Positions 1-11,559 of a stretch of DNA of 64,000 nt are shown one piece after another. The number at the start of each line of letters is the position of its first letter. Position 1 is the stretch's first letter. The notes beneath the pieces were generated by a model that was given only the letters and a program-made list of their open reading frames with translations, was not told where the DNA came from and did not search any database. This DNA is from Epiperipatus broadwayi (lineage: Eukaryota; Onychophora; Udeonychophora; Euonychophora; Peripatidae). The DNA lies in assembly GCA_028023455.1 (NCBI GenBank), contig JAQFVV010012422.1, positions 9,400,337 to 9,464,336 on the forward strand. Direction: 5' to 3'. The translations under genes were made by a program, and so were the position numbers.

Positions 1-2695
1 GCTAGTCATAACTAATGTATATGATAGGTAAATAGGTTTTATTTATGATTATGTTCATTTATAATCTGTTATTTTGATTTTCAAGACCGTCTCCGGAGCA
101 TACTCAAATGAGGAGTACGCCGGTAAAAATTGATTGTGTTCAAACAGGTCTTATTGTTTCCTTGAGGATGAAAGAAATATATATTTTTTAATATTATTAG
201 AGAGGTTTACATTTATTTTGTATGCTTTATTATCTCAAAGTGAAAATTTTGTTCTTTATTTAAATCAACGAACTTATAATAGAAATAGTTTGTTAGATAT
301 AAAAAGAGTTCGTTCGTAATAATTAGAACCATTAAATTTTAAAAAGTAACCTAAAGTTTATTAAATTAAAAGTTATATCTTAATGCAATATTTAATTATC
401 ATATTCCCTGCTTAGTGTGTAATTTAGAGTTAATATTATATATACTTTTATTCGCGGGTGTGTGTTTGTTTTGCACAATTATGATATTTGTTTGATTTAT
501 TTTCAGTTTGTGAATATTTTATGCATAAATTTCGTACATTGTCATATTTTACTGAGTTGAACGGATTGGTATATTATCTGTATGCATTTATCTGCCAGCG
601 CGTATAATGTTCGATATTTAGAGAAGCTATGAGAATAGAAAGAAATCTGACTGCGTTGTAATGTCTATAGGGATAAAAGATCTTGCTTATTTAGTATATG
701 TTAATTATTTTCCATGAGTAGAGCCTAGTTTATTTTATATGCGAATGACTAATGATATTTTTTTGAAGTGATGTTCTTAGGGCCCTGGTGACGAGGAATT
801 AAAATCCCCACCAATAATATATTTAGAAGTAGAGGAGTTATTGTTGAAATATGATTAAATGATGTTTAGGAAGTTATGTGACGTTTTTCTTGGATTCTTG
901 GTAATGAATTATTGTAGAAATGTTCGGTAAGAGTTATCTGCTCCTCATGTAGATTCCCTTTATAACGTATAGTATGTAAAATCATGAAAATATAGCTTTG
1001 TGTTAATTAATATGTGGCTAGATAAATTGTTAGATTAACTTATTGATGTAGTATTAGTGTCATATTTATTGATGAATTACGACATTGTTCGAAATAAAAT
1101 AATTATATGATATTTTCTTAATGAATGGAGAGTTTTAAAAAAAATTGTTTTATATTATTGCTGCTTGAACGTACACACACACGCGTAATATAAATAATAT
1201 CGCGTATATAAAGTATAGAATTATTGAAATTAAAATGAGACATAAATGCTTTTGAAATATACTACATTCATTTAATAGAAGTATAAAGTATTAAGATTAA
1301 AACCGGAAATAAATATTTTAAAATACAGTGTATTTATTTAAATAAAAGTTATCAATCATCAAATCATCAGAATAAACATGATTTTGTTGCTATGAATGAA
1401 AGATATACGTAATTAAAAGTGATTATTAGTCAATTATAGAAAGTTGCTTTGCTGAAAGCCAAATATAAATGATTTGATTTATTTTGTTAATCAACAGTAA
1501 TATCCTCTCGAAAGTATCTATATATTTTTTTTGTTGCTAATAATATAATATGTCATTTATTTATGGTCATATAGATGAAACATGCAAGCAAAGTATGTAT
1601 TCAAAGTCGGGATATTTAAGTTTTATTATTAATTTGTTTAGATAGTAGGGATAATCCCAAACTGATGCTAAAAATTTATTTAATAATTTAAAAGTCTGTA
1701 AAACAAAGAACCCATTTGAAAATATTATGTTAGACCAAATTTATTTTGTTTATTGTAATAAATGATTTGTTTTAGTTATTTAAAATCTTAAAATCTGTGT
1801 CTTGAGTTATTCTTGTGTACATTCGTATTTTCCATTTCCACATCTTCACATTTCATAAATCTATTATAAAACAGATATATTATTTTAGAGTTATAATATT
1901 AAATTTGCTAGTGTCTGATAATATTGTTTTTCTTAATCCAAACATTATAAAGAGTATTTGCCACTTGATAAACGTATTAGAAAGGTTGCCAAGTCAGTAT
2001 ATTTGTGAGATGATGATATGAGATTAAAATACCCTATCTCTGTCATTATCTTATTATTGAAACACAGTAAAATATTTTAGTCAATTAGTTTCATTATATT
2101 TTTCTCATACTTTAGAATTATAACTTATGGGCAATATAGTTTATTTAATTCAACTGTGTTTGTTAAATTCCCTGAGATCTTATCTTATTGTTTATTTCTT
2201 GATTGGCATTAAAATAGATGTTTAGATTATGATATGCCAAGTCACAGAATTGTTTAAGAATATAATTATAGCAAGCTGATATATGTTATACTTGGATGAA
2301 GGAAGAAATTAAGTTTAAAGTATATTTTAATAGACTGTATCAAATAAACATTATGATTCTTTATCATACAATTAATTAACAAAGGAATTTACATTATATT
2401 AAATGTTTTATAAAATTTCTTCTTTTATTCATTTATTATCATATATCTTATGAACTGCCTATAGCCTCCCACTGAGCTGAGCTGAACATAAACTTAAATA
2501 TAGAGTCTCAGTAATAATTTTATATTATATATTTTGTTATATTGTTCTATTCATTAATAGAACTGGCGCCTGGGCATTTCGTTCATGTAATGTATATGAG
2601 CGGTGTTGGGAGTGTAGGTTATAATATATATATATATATGTAAATATATTAATCAATGTCTGTATTCCAATTATAATAAAATATATATAATTATA
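1..2695. other. Unrecognised AT-rich non-coding sequence
   Basis: No LE exon, retroelement motif or convincing long ORF was found here, and the stretch is not visibly homologous to the tandem units to its right. It has ordinary AT-rich intron or intergenic character, with an (AT)n run near 2625-2640. It could be upstream intron of the LE-repeat gene or sequence outside it. Confidence 0.5.
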
Positions 2696-3088
2696 TATAA
2701 TACCACACCTAAATTCAGGTGTGGTATTTTAAATCAAAGTTGTGCAATATATAAATGGCTATGTTTTTGTGGAAAGGCATATATTGGGGAATCTCGATGT
2801 ACATTGGAGAAAAGATCAAGGGAGCATTTGTTATTATATAAACGAGTGCAAAAATCAAGACAAGAGAATGTTAGAAATGATGATGTATCACCATCAGTAT
2901 TTTTTGATCATAATGTAACATGTAATTATGGTTTTGATTTTGATTTTAATAAAGTTAAAATTCTGTGTATTGAAAGAAATAATAATAAACGCAAAATTAA
3001 AGAAGCTATGTTAATAAAAAGTGAAAAGCAACAGTTGATAAATAGACAGACAGCCAATATAAAAATTAATGAATTGTGGGAAAATTGA
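2696..3088 (+). pseudogene. Penelope-like element GIY-YIG endonuclease fragment, C-terminal end
   Basis: The frame reads ...CAIYKWLCFCGKAYIGES, then an Arg-x-x-Glu-His stretch (KRSREH), matching the GIY-YIG endonuclease of PLE retroelements: a cysteine pair, the YIGE core and a downstream R..EH. The C-terminal third (KRKIKEAMLI, then INRQ and a Trp near the stop) aligns with the end of the minus-strand PLE ORF at 6062-6685, so the stop at 3088 is the natural C-terminus. The reverse transcriptase part is missing, so this is a 5'-truncated copy. It lies just left of the first tandem unit. Confidence 0.75.
2699..2728. repeat. Perfect 12-bp inverted repeat with 6-nt loop
   Basis: The arms AATACCACACCT and AGGTGTGGTATT flank a 6-base loop and would form a stable stem against an AT-rich background. 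It overlaps the start of the PLE endonuclease fragment, whose open frame continues through it. It may be a transposon end, an RNA hairpin or chance. Confidence 0.6.
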
Positions 3089-3484
3089 TGTATGACGTAT
3101 TGCTTTTGTTTACATTTGTAACGGTTTTTTCTAATACAATTTGAGTCTAGTTGACAACGACTACATAGATAGTTGAAAGTACTTCTATTAAATTGGTATA
3201 TATTTGTTTAAAATATTGTTACTGTATTAATTATTGTATTGTTTTGAATAATTATATATATATATATGAGCCATACCTATGTATTTTAATGTGAAGAAGA
3301 AAAAAAAATAATAAAAAAAAATATGGAAAAGCTAAAATTTATAATTTTTAGATGTGCTTCTCAGACATATATACATGAAATATATATACACAACTAAAGG
3401 AGCAGGATAGGATGTAGGGGTTGAATATAGGTTATTAGATGGAACCATGAAGCTCAATTGTGGGCTAAGATTGACTGCTTCAAT
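3089..3484. other. Non-coding stretch after the PLE fragment
   Basis: This holds the presumed 3' UTR of the upstream endonuclease fragment, an (AT)n run at about 3253-3267 and an A-rich stretch at about 3299-3322. Homology to the tandem units starts at about 3485-3490, so a junction lies there. Confidence 0.4.
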
Positions 3485-3489
3485 TTTAT

Positions 3490-3623
3490 TAATAATATTA
3501 TACAAATACATATGTGACTTTATTATTTATTAAATTCAACATTAACTCAATTACAATAGATATATGTAATGTGCACCCAATAAATGTATGTACTTTACAT
3601 ATATGACTTCCTAGATTATAGCA
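3490..3623 (-). mobile_element. 3' LTR remnant of decayed LTR retrotransposon, unit 1
   Basis: Minus-strand LTR beginning TGCTATAATC at 3623. It corresponds to the first part of the LTRs at 19630-20410, 37050-37807 and 59440-60191. Only about 130 bp remain before homology stops at about 3490. The adjacent purine tract fixes the orientation. Confidence 0.6.
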
Positions 3624-3634
3624 TTCCTTCCCTC
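3624..3634 (-). other. Polypurine tract of LTR retrotransposon, unit 1
   Basis: On the minus strand GAGGGAAGGAA lies directly against the TG that opens the 3' LTR, the standard position of the plus-strand primer in LTR retrotransposons. The same arrangement recurs at 20411, 37808 and 60192. Confidence 0.65.
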
Positions 3635-5875
3635 ATTAAGAAGACATTGTACTAACATACATAGTTCTTTAGATAAAAAATGGTTTTGTGATTCAGCATG
3701 ATTTGTGTTTGCTTGTGGCTCAGCTGGCATCAGATTCTGGCTTGGCTTGTCCTTTCTAGGTGAGAAGATATTTTTGGGCAGTTTATTTTGGAATCCTGAC
3801 ACTGTAGATCTATCACTTGATGGCTGTATTCATATTCAATGGTTTTCTCTTTGCGTATTGAGGATTGTATTATTGCTAGCACTTTTTGATTTAATTAGGT
3901 GTTTTCAGGATGGCACCCTTTCTTTTTGACTGACAACCCAGCTAGTGGTGATAGTTGTCTTTTTTTTTTATTATTTTAAGATTGTTTAGCATCAAGATAC
4001 TGTTTTCAAATTTGAAACTATTTTAACATTGTAGGCTCAACCAGATTTCTCTTTGTATGATAGCAATATTGTCATCTTAATTCTAATTATCCTCTCAAAC
4101 AACATTTCTGCTGAAGATTTTCCCATAGTCACTGATAGGGTATTATTATGCTGGTAAAATGATCTCATGCAGAACTTTATTTAAATTTCTAGCATTTATT
4201 TACTAATTAATTTTTTTATATTTATCAATGCTTGTCAAATTTGCAAATAATCTCTTATTAATAAAGTTTTTCTAAGTTAATTAAATACCCTAAGATGATA
4301 ATATAATTACTTAGTCTTATAATTATTATAGTTACATTTTTACAATAGTTTTTTTCATAAAGTGTATATAAATAATAATCAAGATTTTGATGAATTGTTT
4401 GCCCTATGTCTGCAATCAGAGTTCTTGATGTTTTTGAGTTGAAATTTTTATTTAGCTAAGTTCTGTCTTAATTTTTCTTCTATCTTTGAATTTTTTATGG
4501 TAGCATTAGTAATTGATTCTGGAAATTTCTGATAAAATTTAACTTTTTTATCATTAATTTTGTTATTGTTTGCTAGTATAATTAATATTTGGAAGTACCC
4601 ACAAGGACTAGGATAAAATGTATATCATTTCAATACTATTTAATTTGAATTATGCCATGTAGATTTATTTAATTTATGTACAAATAATGTATATAATAAT
4701 TATTAAAAAAACTAATTATGTAAGCCCTGAGTATTTGCTTTTTCATGCAGCTGTAAATTCACTGGTGATGTTTTTAGTTTACCAAATCAATTTTTAAAAG
4801 GGTCCAGATAGTTATTTCTTACTTTGTCCCATGACACTGATTTTTTTAAGGATAGTGTTTAGTTTTCCATTAACAATATATGGTAGAGACCTGTATTATT
4901 TTTTCCATTTTGACAATCACTCTGACCATTCCCAGTAACTTGATTGGATTTCTATTAGCATCCTAAGCTTTAAAATTTTTTTTTTTTTACTAGAGATAGT
5001 GGTGATTTCCATTACTGTATTAATTTTCTCTAGTTCTGGTCTTTCATGAGTGCTACTCCAGCACCGTTATCTATTTCCATGATCACAGATTTATTAAAAA
5101 TTCTGACCATTGACATGAATTGATTTTCATTTTTGTGGCTGTCTTTTTTAATGATACTACTTATGCAATTATTTGCATCTTTTGTGAAGTGTTGACTACC
5201 TAAACATTGATTACCTTTCTACTCTATAGAGTAGTGCTCTCTTTTGATTAAAAAAATGTGATAGTGTCACAGTTTTGACATTTCTGGCCTTTGTGTTTAC
5301 ATTGCCAAGCCATGTGTCTTATCATTCTACAGCAGATCCAGATTATGTTTTTCACTGAGTTGTCTTTCTTATTTGAATTAATGGATTTAAAAATCAGCAC
5401 TTGGGGCATATCAGATCTGCAAAACTATTAATATTCCCTTACTTGTTTCAGAACTAATTTATGAGCAACTTTTCATCTAGTAGTTTAAGTGTAAAATAAA
5501 TCACTGATTGCTAGCAGCTGCTGTTCAAATGGTTGTCAGCCAATTTACACAATAACTTCTTAAGAAGAGTTTGTCTGAGAAAACCCTATAAAAGCATCAT
5601 TTAGTCATATCATTTAAAGATATGTCATAGTCTCTAACTCTCATTTTATATTGTCATCTGCTAAAATTTGACTAGGCAATGTATTGGACAGTTGAAGATT
5701 AAAAAAAACTGTTTAACTTTGTCACAACATTCTATATGTCTAACTTTTCATGCAATTTCTGTTCATACAATTTACTCATTATCTCTATTACCAATGAGCT
5801 GGCAAGTTGGTCAAACTGGCAGTTTTCACACTATCATCACTAATGCCAATTAATTATAAAATTTTTTTTTAGTTG
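3635..5875 (-). pseudogene. Internal region of decayed LTR retrotransposon with Gag-like zinc knuckle, unit 1
   Basis: Read on the minus strand, short frames separated by stops and shifts align with the matching stretches of units 2-4. At about 5250-5345 a zinc-knuckle-like stretch reads WICCRMIRHMAWQCKHK and then KCQNC. This gives C-x4-H-x4-C plus a second CxxC pair, resembling retroelement Gag nucleocapsid. The first expected Cys is Trp in all copies. The internal region is only about 2.5 kb, and I saw no reverse transcriptase or integrase motif, so the element was internally deleted or non-autonomous before duplication. Exact family unknown; Ty3-like is a guess. Confidence 0.55.
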
Positions 5876-6694
5876 TTGCACATAGCCTAAAAACGATTTA
5901 CTTGCTGACGAAGAAGCTTCCAAATAAACAAAACAAATTTCGCTTAAAACTATTAAATGGGCCAAGCGCTTTCGAGGTTTGCCCTCATATTCATGGCCGA
6001 CGAAAGTAATAAATTTTTACGTAGTGTTATTAAATAACAAATATGCAAATGTAAATGCAAATCAGTTTGACCATTTTTTTGAAATGGAAAAACACGTGTC
6101 GCGTCTATTGATAGAATTGTTGTCGCAAACAATAAAGTACGCCTCTTTGATCTTTCTTTTACAGTCGTTGGTTTCAGGGCATACAATCCTGGGGTTGCCT
6201 GGTTCGAACACATGGCCAGTCTGCTTTTCATGTTCCAGAAATATTGAAAAGTTATCGCTGTTCTTTTTTGCTCTTTTATAGGTATACAAGTGTTGAGCAG
6301 CTCTGTTGTGAACAGTGGCCTTAGTTTCCCCATAGTATATGGCTTTGCATCCGGCCTGTGGACATGACATGCTGTAAATCACCTGGGGTGTTTGAGATGG
6401 GTCTGTTCTATCCTTTGAATTATTAATGAGTCTGTTAGAATTAGGGGGAGTATGAAAACCAACCTCAAATTCCCCAGTTAAAGTCTTTATTATCTGTTGT
6501 GATACTTTGGGAATATAAGGGAGGGTAATTTGAGGCTTATCCTTATTTTTGTGGTTAGCTATTAGTTTACTGTGAAATTGCTTAATTTTCTTTGCAATTG
6601 ATCTGTAGCTGAAACCTATGTTAAGCAAATCTTTTATATAAATTGCGATGTTGGTCTTTCTATCGGCTTCAAATTTACATAAATTTTGAACATA
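5876..6694 (-). mobile_element. 5'-truncated Penelope-like element insertion with 9-bp target duplication
   Basis: Units 2 and 4 show the empty site, and unit 3 also lacks this insert. The 801-bp insert (5885-6685) is flanked by ttgcacata (5876-5884) and ttgaacata (6686-6694), a 9-bp target duplication with one mismatch. It contains the endonuclease end of a PLE ORF and about 175 bp of 3' UTR with a possible hairpin and the motif GCCAAGCGCTTTCG (plus strand 5961-5974). It is unique to unit 1, so it arrived after the unit duplication or was lost from the others. Confidence 0.8.
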
Positions 6695-6838
6695 TAAAGA
6701 TTGATTCATCAAATTCTTTCTGTTAAATCCACCAACTCTCATTTGTGAGATTGCTGCTATACTACTATTTGTTGAACTAATTGCTGCTAATTCTGATTCT
6801 ATTAACTGGCCCAATCTGCTATGTCCAAGCATGGTCAA
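6062..6838 (-). pseudogene. Chimeric ORF: LTR-element leader fused in frame to PLE GIY-YIG endonuclease
   Basis: A 258-residue open frame without an obvious start; its first codon is TTG. Residues 1 to about 51 come from the older LTR element and occur in all four units. From about residue 52 the frame enters the PLE insertion. The endonuclease core reads VIYSMSCPQAGCKAIYYGET and then R.A.H, the GIY, YYGE and R..QH elements of a PLE GIY-YIG nuclease. The tail KRKIKEAYFI...INRR...KKW matches the fragment at 2696-3088. The reverse transcriptase domain is absent, so no active retroelement is expected. The frame is intact, suggesting a fairly young insertion. Confidence 0.75.
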
Positions 6839-7264
6839 CTGTATGCAGTCATGTCTATTAGTTTTTCCAGTTGGGAGTCATGAGCTCGAATAGCATCAGT
6901 TATATAATATATAATAAGGGAGAAAGAGTGAGATGAATTACATTAATAACATAGTTTATGAAGCTTGTATTTACATATATATAACTAGAAAGTATCATAA
7001 AAGCATACAAAAATAATAAAAGATTAAGGTAACCTATAATGACAATCTAGTCATGATTTAACACTTTCAGAATCGGGAATCTCTGACTAATTAATCCATA
7101 ATTTGGGTGGGGTTAGGGCTTTATATACTTCTTTATTTTATATTGTTCTTATGGAGTATCCAGCATCCATATCATATATGGTCTGTTTTTAAATCAATAT
7201 TATGATACATTTAAAGATTGATTCGAATATTCAACATTTATATGTTTGGGATGACCATATTGTA

Positions 7265-10085
7265 ATGGTCACATATGTATAATCTGCTATCACAACTGAA
7301 AGACCAAGCAGGCATTCTCAAACAGCATGCATAGAAATATCACTATCTTTACAGTCCTAGCTTAAATCCTTACCTAGGCTTCTTAGTCTCCACTGCATAA
7401 TTAATACCCTTGACATCACATAGCTTCACTTTTCATACAGTTCTGATCAACTCAGGGTTCATCATGGACTCTTCTCCTCAGAGTTTTTTCTCTGACAATA
7501 CTTTTATATTACTAGCTCTAGTCTATTAGATATATTATACACTCCTAATAATTCCTAGCCATAGGGTTATTTATATTGCTGTTATATATTTATTAATCTA
7601 GAATCATGATCTATAGAACTGTGAATATACTTATTTATATAGTTTTATAACAATCATTTATAGTTTAAAAAATATTTATATAGTTTTCATAATGATTTAT
7701 GTAGCCCTTGAAAGTCATATATACATATAATTTCAAACTTTATTTATATAGTTCTGGCCAATAATAATTACAACACTTATTATTAATAGAATAGTATTTA
7801 TTAAATGAAGAAAAAGGGATGAACATGGTAGCTTACATTTTGCTTTTATTGGTTTTCACATGTGTATAGTTAAAGGTGATGGCAAATTACAGAAATCAAG
7901 AAAGTGTGTCGTACTTAGTTTCTAAGTAATAGTACATGAATATGAATCATTGTGCATGGGTTAGATTTTAGGCTACCCAGGGCTTTGGCTAATGTATAGA
8001 TGAAGGTTTACCTTTAAGAAGTAATTTGGGGCATAGAAATCTGGTGGCAGGATTTATTATTAAACATGGAATGTCCCTGGCCAAAGGTGTATTCCTGTTT
8101 CTAACCAAAGGCACATTTGAATAAGACACATGCATAATCTAGGATTTTGGATGGCTAGGAGTTTTCAGTCTATTTATCTAACCTTGGAGATTAGAGGATT
8201 GGGCACCTGGAAAAGTATAGCAGGCTCTGGATGCATTGCCTGCACATTTATAAGTGAACCATGTAGGAAGCGGAGGTAACAAATAGATTAATAAAACCAT
8301 TAAAGCACACTATGTGTAATAACACAATTATAGAAATGAAAATACAATTGTAATAACACAATTATAGGAATGAAAATACAATTTAATCAATCTTCAGCCT
8401 ATACTAAATTAAAATAACAAATTCCTTTTATAATACAGCATATATCCCCATTTAACCAAATGTGATATTCATTAAAAGCTTAAACTCATACACAATTAAA
8501 TATTAACTTTCTAAATCTAAATATAATATATTTAAACAAGGAGGAATATTAATAATGCAAAATGCTGACTGATAGTTAAATCTGTTATTTATTACGTTGA
8601 TTTCAAAAGAATTTACAGCTGGGTTTACATCTATAAATGCATGTTGTTCAGATACAAACTAAATAGACATATGATTATAATTACTTTTATCTTATGGATA
8701 TATCTAAATTATAACAGAGTTAATTTATTTACTTTCTCACACATTTATAGGGCAATACCGAAGCAATACTATTTATCCTAAAATGTTGAACAATAATAAT
8801 AAAAGTCCTCACCCTCCAATAATTCTCTTAGCAAGGTTTAAGAAAGAGGGAAAAAAAATCTTTACTTGAAATGATGGAGGGGTGTGTGTGAGGAAAATGA
8901 AAATTAATCAAAATACATATTGTTTTTCTTATTTAAATTTACTATTTTAAACTTGGTGTCTTCTCGATTCATGATGTCCCTTGGGATGTTAGCAGATGAG
9001 AAGCATAAATACATTTTAAAACTATCTGAAAATTACTCCCTTCATCATTTAAGTTAAAACATAAACAAGATAAATTTAAAATCGAGTTTCTAATAATTGA
9101 AACCAGCAGATTTTTACATAATTATTAATATTATAAAATTTACAAGAGTTAAGACTAGTGCATAAATAACAATAGTTTAGTTACAGTTAGTAAAAAATAT
9201 TAGAATTTACTTTTTAACAAGGGTTTACTGGCATGATTGTAATGGTTCTTGAAGTGGATCTATCTGTGGTCTGTGGCATGGATATGCTTTGCTCCACAAA
9301 TTTCTTTTTGAAACTCTAAATATGGCAGTTCAATGTGTATCAGGACCAGCATAGGAATTGATAGGAATGCGGATGACTTTGCTCATATTGATGGAACTAT
9401 CTTCTTGATGCTGCACTTCACCGATGACCATGGAGATGCCGATGCCAGATTACTCACTAATGTTGGTGGGTAATACAAACATATCTATTTTAATTAACAT
9501 TATTATGAATCAAAAAAATCAATTTTATAAAAAAGAAGTGTCTCTGTAAAAGAAACCCAAGAATATTTAACAATGCCCTCTTCCAAGCTTATATCTATAT
9601 TTTGTATGCCTCAGGTGCATTTTTAATTTTAATGAATTTGATTCTCCTCTAACTTTAATTGCAGTTCCATCAACATTTTACTTTCCCATTGCTTAATTTG
9701 TTGCTGAGTCTGTTCCCTTTCTTTTGTTTTCATTTTCCTTCTAACACCTTTAACCATGAGCAGACTTCGAAGGTGTTCAACTGTAAATATTTTAACCAAT
9801 TTTAAGTATAGATAAGGAAATAAGGCACCCACATTTCCTCATTTAATGGCTTCTTTTCATTACCAACACTTTTTCCATTGTATGAACCCATTAACATTAA
9901 TTTAATTAATTGATCCAGCTTTTAACTTTTACTTTAACTAATGTCTAATTATACACACAGGCATATTATTAATGTGTGCGAATTTTAATTTTTTTTTTCC
10001 ACATACAATGGTAAATGGGTGAGAAATTAAGCAAGAATGAAGCAAACATATATAGGCAAGCATATATGCACCACTTCAATATATA
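7265..10085. mobile_element. Unclassified 2.8-kb block present in units 1 and 3 only
   Basis: Units 2 and 4 pass straight from the left to the right flank. Similar short sequences (tataatctgct near 7275, tatagtctgcc near 10081) bound the block, so insertion with target duplication or a later deletion at a repeat are both possible. Minus-strand coding-like remnants include a stretch at about 9250-9480 (SGIGISMVIGEV..., DSSINMSKVI) conserved at 45430-45660, and a Glu/Gln/Lys-rich, coiled-coil-like frame at 9629-9832. I do not recognise the protein. Confidence 0.5.
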
Positions 10086-10389
10086 GTCTGCCAATTCCAC
10101 TTTAATAATTTTTATTATATAAAGTTATTATAGCACTCCTTTACTTTATTTGCTGCACACAAATACCAAGTACATACATAACTTTTTATTTATTAATACA
10201 AAACATTAATATTATCAACAATAGTATACAAATCTATACATGACTTTATTATTTATTAAATACAAAATTAATTCAATTACAATATATATATATCAAAGTA
10301 ATATATAGGTAATTTTATTTGTGTTTTATTTATGTATTTTTTGTATGTGTTTCCTTTAGTTAGTCTTTATTTTTTTATTCATGTATATA

Positions 10390-11400
10390 CACATTTATAA
10401 GGGACTTAAGCACAGACTTTCAAACATTTTCCCACTATCTCAGCTATTATATACAACTGATATTCATGACCAAGATAAATCATCTTCAATATACATATTT
10501 TGTGCTAAGCCAGCACTCATCAGCTAGTTCAGTTCACTATTTCACTGCTCAGTTTATATGAAAATAGCACATCTTCAAACTTTAATAGACAAGCTTCAAT
10601 CTTCTCACTCTCCAACTCTTCAATCATCCATATCATTGAAAATCTGAGCAAGCATTATTGACATACCTATGTTGACCTTAAGTCAGTCTGGGGTTAACAC
10701 ATATGACATTAATATGTCCATTTAATTATACAGAAGAGGGATTGATAGAATACAGGCTGAATGTGTAATATTTAAATAGATGTACACTGTCTATACTAAA
10801 CTTAATATAATTATAAGGGACTTGAACTCAGAGTTTCAAACTTCTCACAGCTATTCAATCTTTTTTCTATAACTGATAAACATGACTACATACATGTGAA
10901 AAAGATAAATGATGTAAAATATGCATGCTGAACCAGCTCTCATATACATGTATTTAAATATTACATGTTCATCCTGTAGTCTGCCCATTCCTCTTCTTTA
11001 TAAATTAAATGAACATAAGTGTAGAGGCATAAAATTGATTTAAAGTCAACATGGTGTGAAATAATATTGGCATCAGCATTTTATTCTACGATTTTCAATG
11101 ATATGAGTGGCTGAAGAGTTGGAGAGTGGAGAACATGAATTGTCCAGTAAAGTTTGAAGATTTGCTATCTTAATATAATAAACTGAGCAGTGATTGCATA
11201 CATGTGTTGGAGATTGTGATGTCGATGAACTGATGAGTGCTGGTTCAGCATGAAATATTTATATTGATGATCATTTATCTTTTTCATATGTATGTGGTCA
11301 TGTGTATTAGTTATATAAGCTGGATAGTTGTGAAAAGTTTGAAAGCTTAAGTTCCAGTTCTGTATAAATACATTAAGGGTAGCATACACAATGTATAGGT
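10390..11400 (-). repeat. Hammerhead-bearing pseudo-LTR array, unit 1 (two minus monomers, one inverted)
   Basis: Monomers of about 415 bp lie head to tail in minus orientation (ribozyme positions about 10501 and 10920), followed by an inverted copy in plus orientation (11230). For example, 10568-10643 is the reverse complement of about 11090-11165. The 10501 copy keeps CTGATGA and a perfect 5-bp helix II but has AAAA where the core GAAA should be. The 10920 copy has lost the core. Tandem plus inverted terminal units are typical of PLE pseudo-LTRs. Confidence 0.65.
11215..11275 (+). ncRNA. Hammerhead ribozyme-like motif, inverted copy, unit 1
   Basis: CTGATGA at 11230-11236, then a helix II GTGCTG-GTT-CAGCAT, then GAAA at 11252-11255, followed by a short self-complementary AT stretch that could form helix III before a UH site. 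The first flank does not pair well with the sequence after the expected cleavage site, so helix I looks degraded and cleavage is doubtful. Confidence 0.5.
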
Positions 11401-11559
11401 ATTTAAATATTATATAAATATGTATACACCCAATACATGTACATATTCTATATATATATATGAATCCTTAGGTGATATTACCTATTATTACGCTATATAC
11501 ATGTACATATTTTATATATATGAATCCTTAGGCTGTATTATCTATTATTACGCTATAAT

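Noticed and set aside
5979-6281. Plus-strand 100-residue frame
   Set aside because: It is the reverse of the PLE endonuclease frame, which carries the recognisable GIY-YIG motifs.
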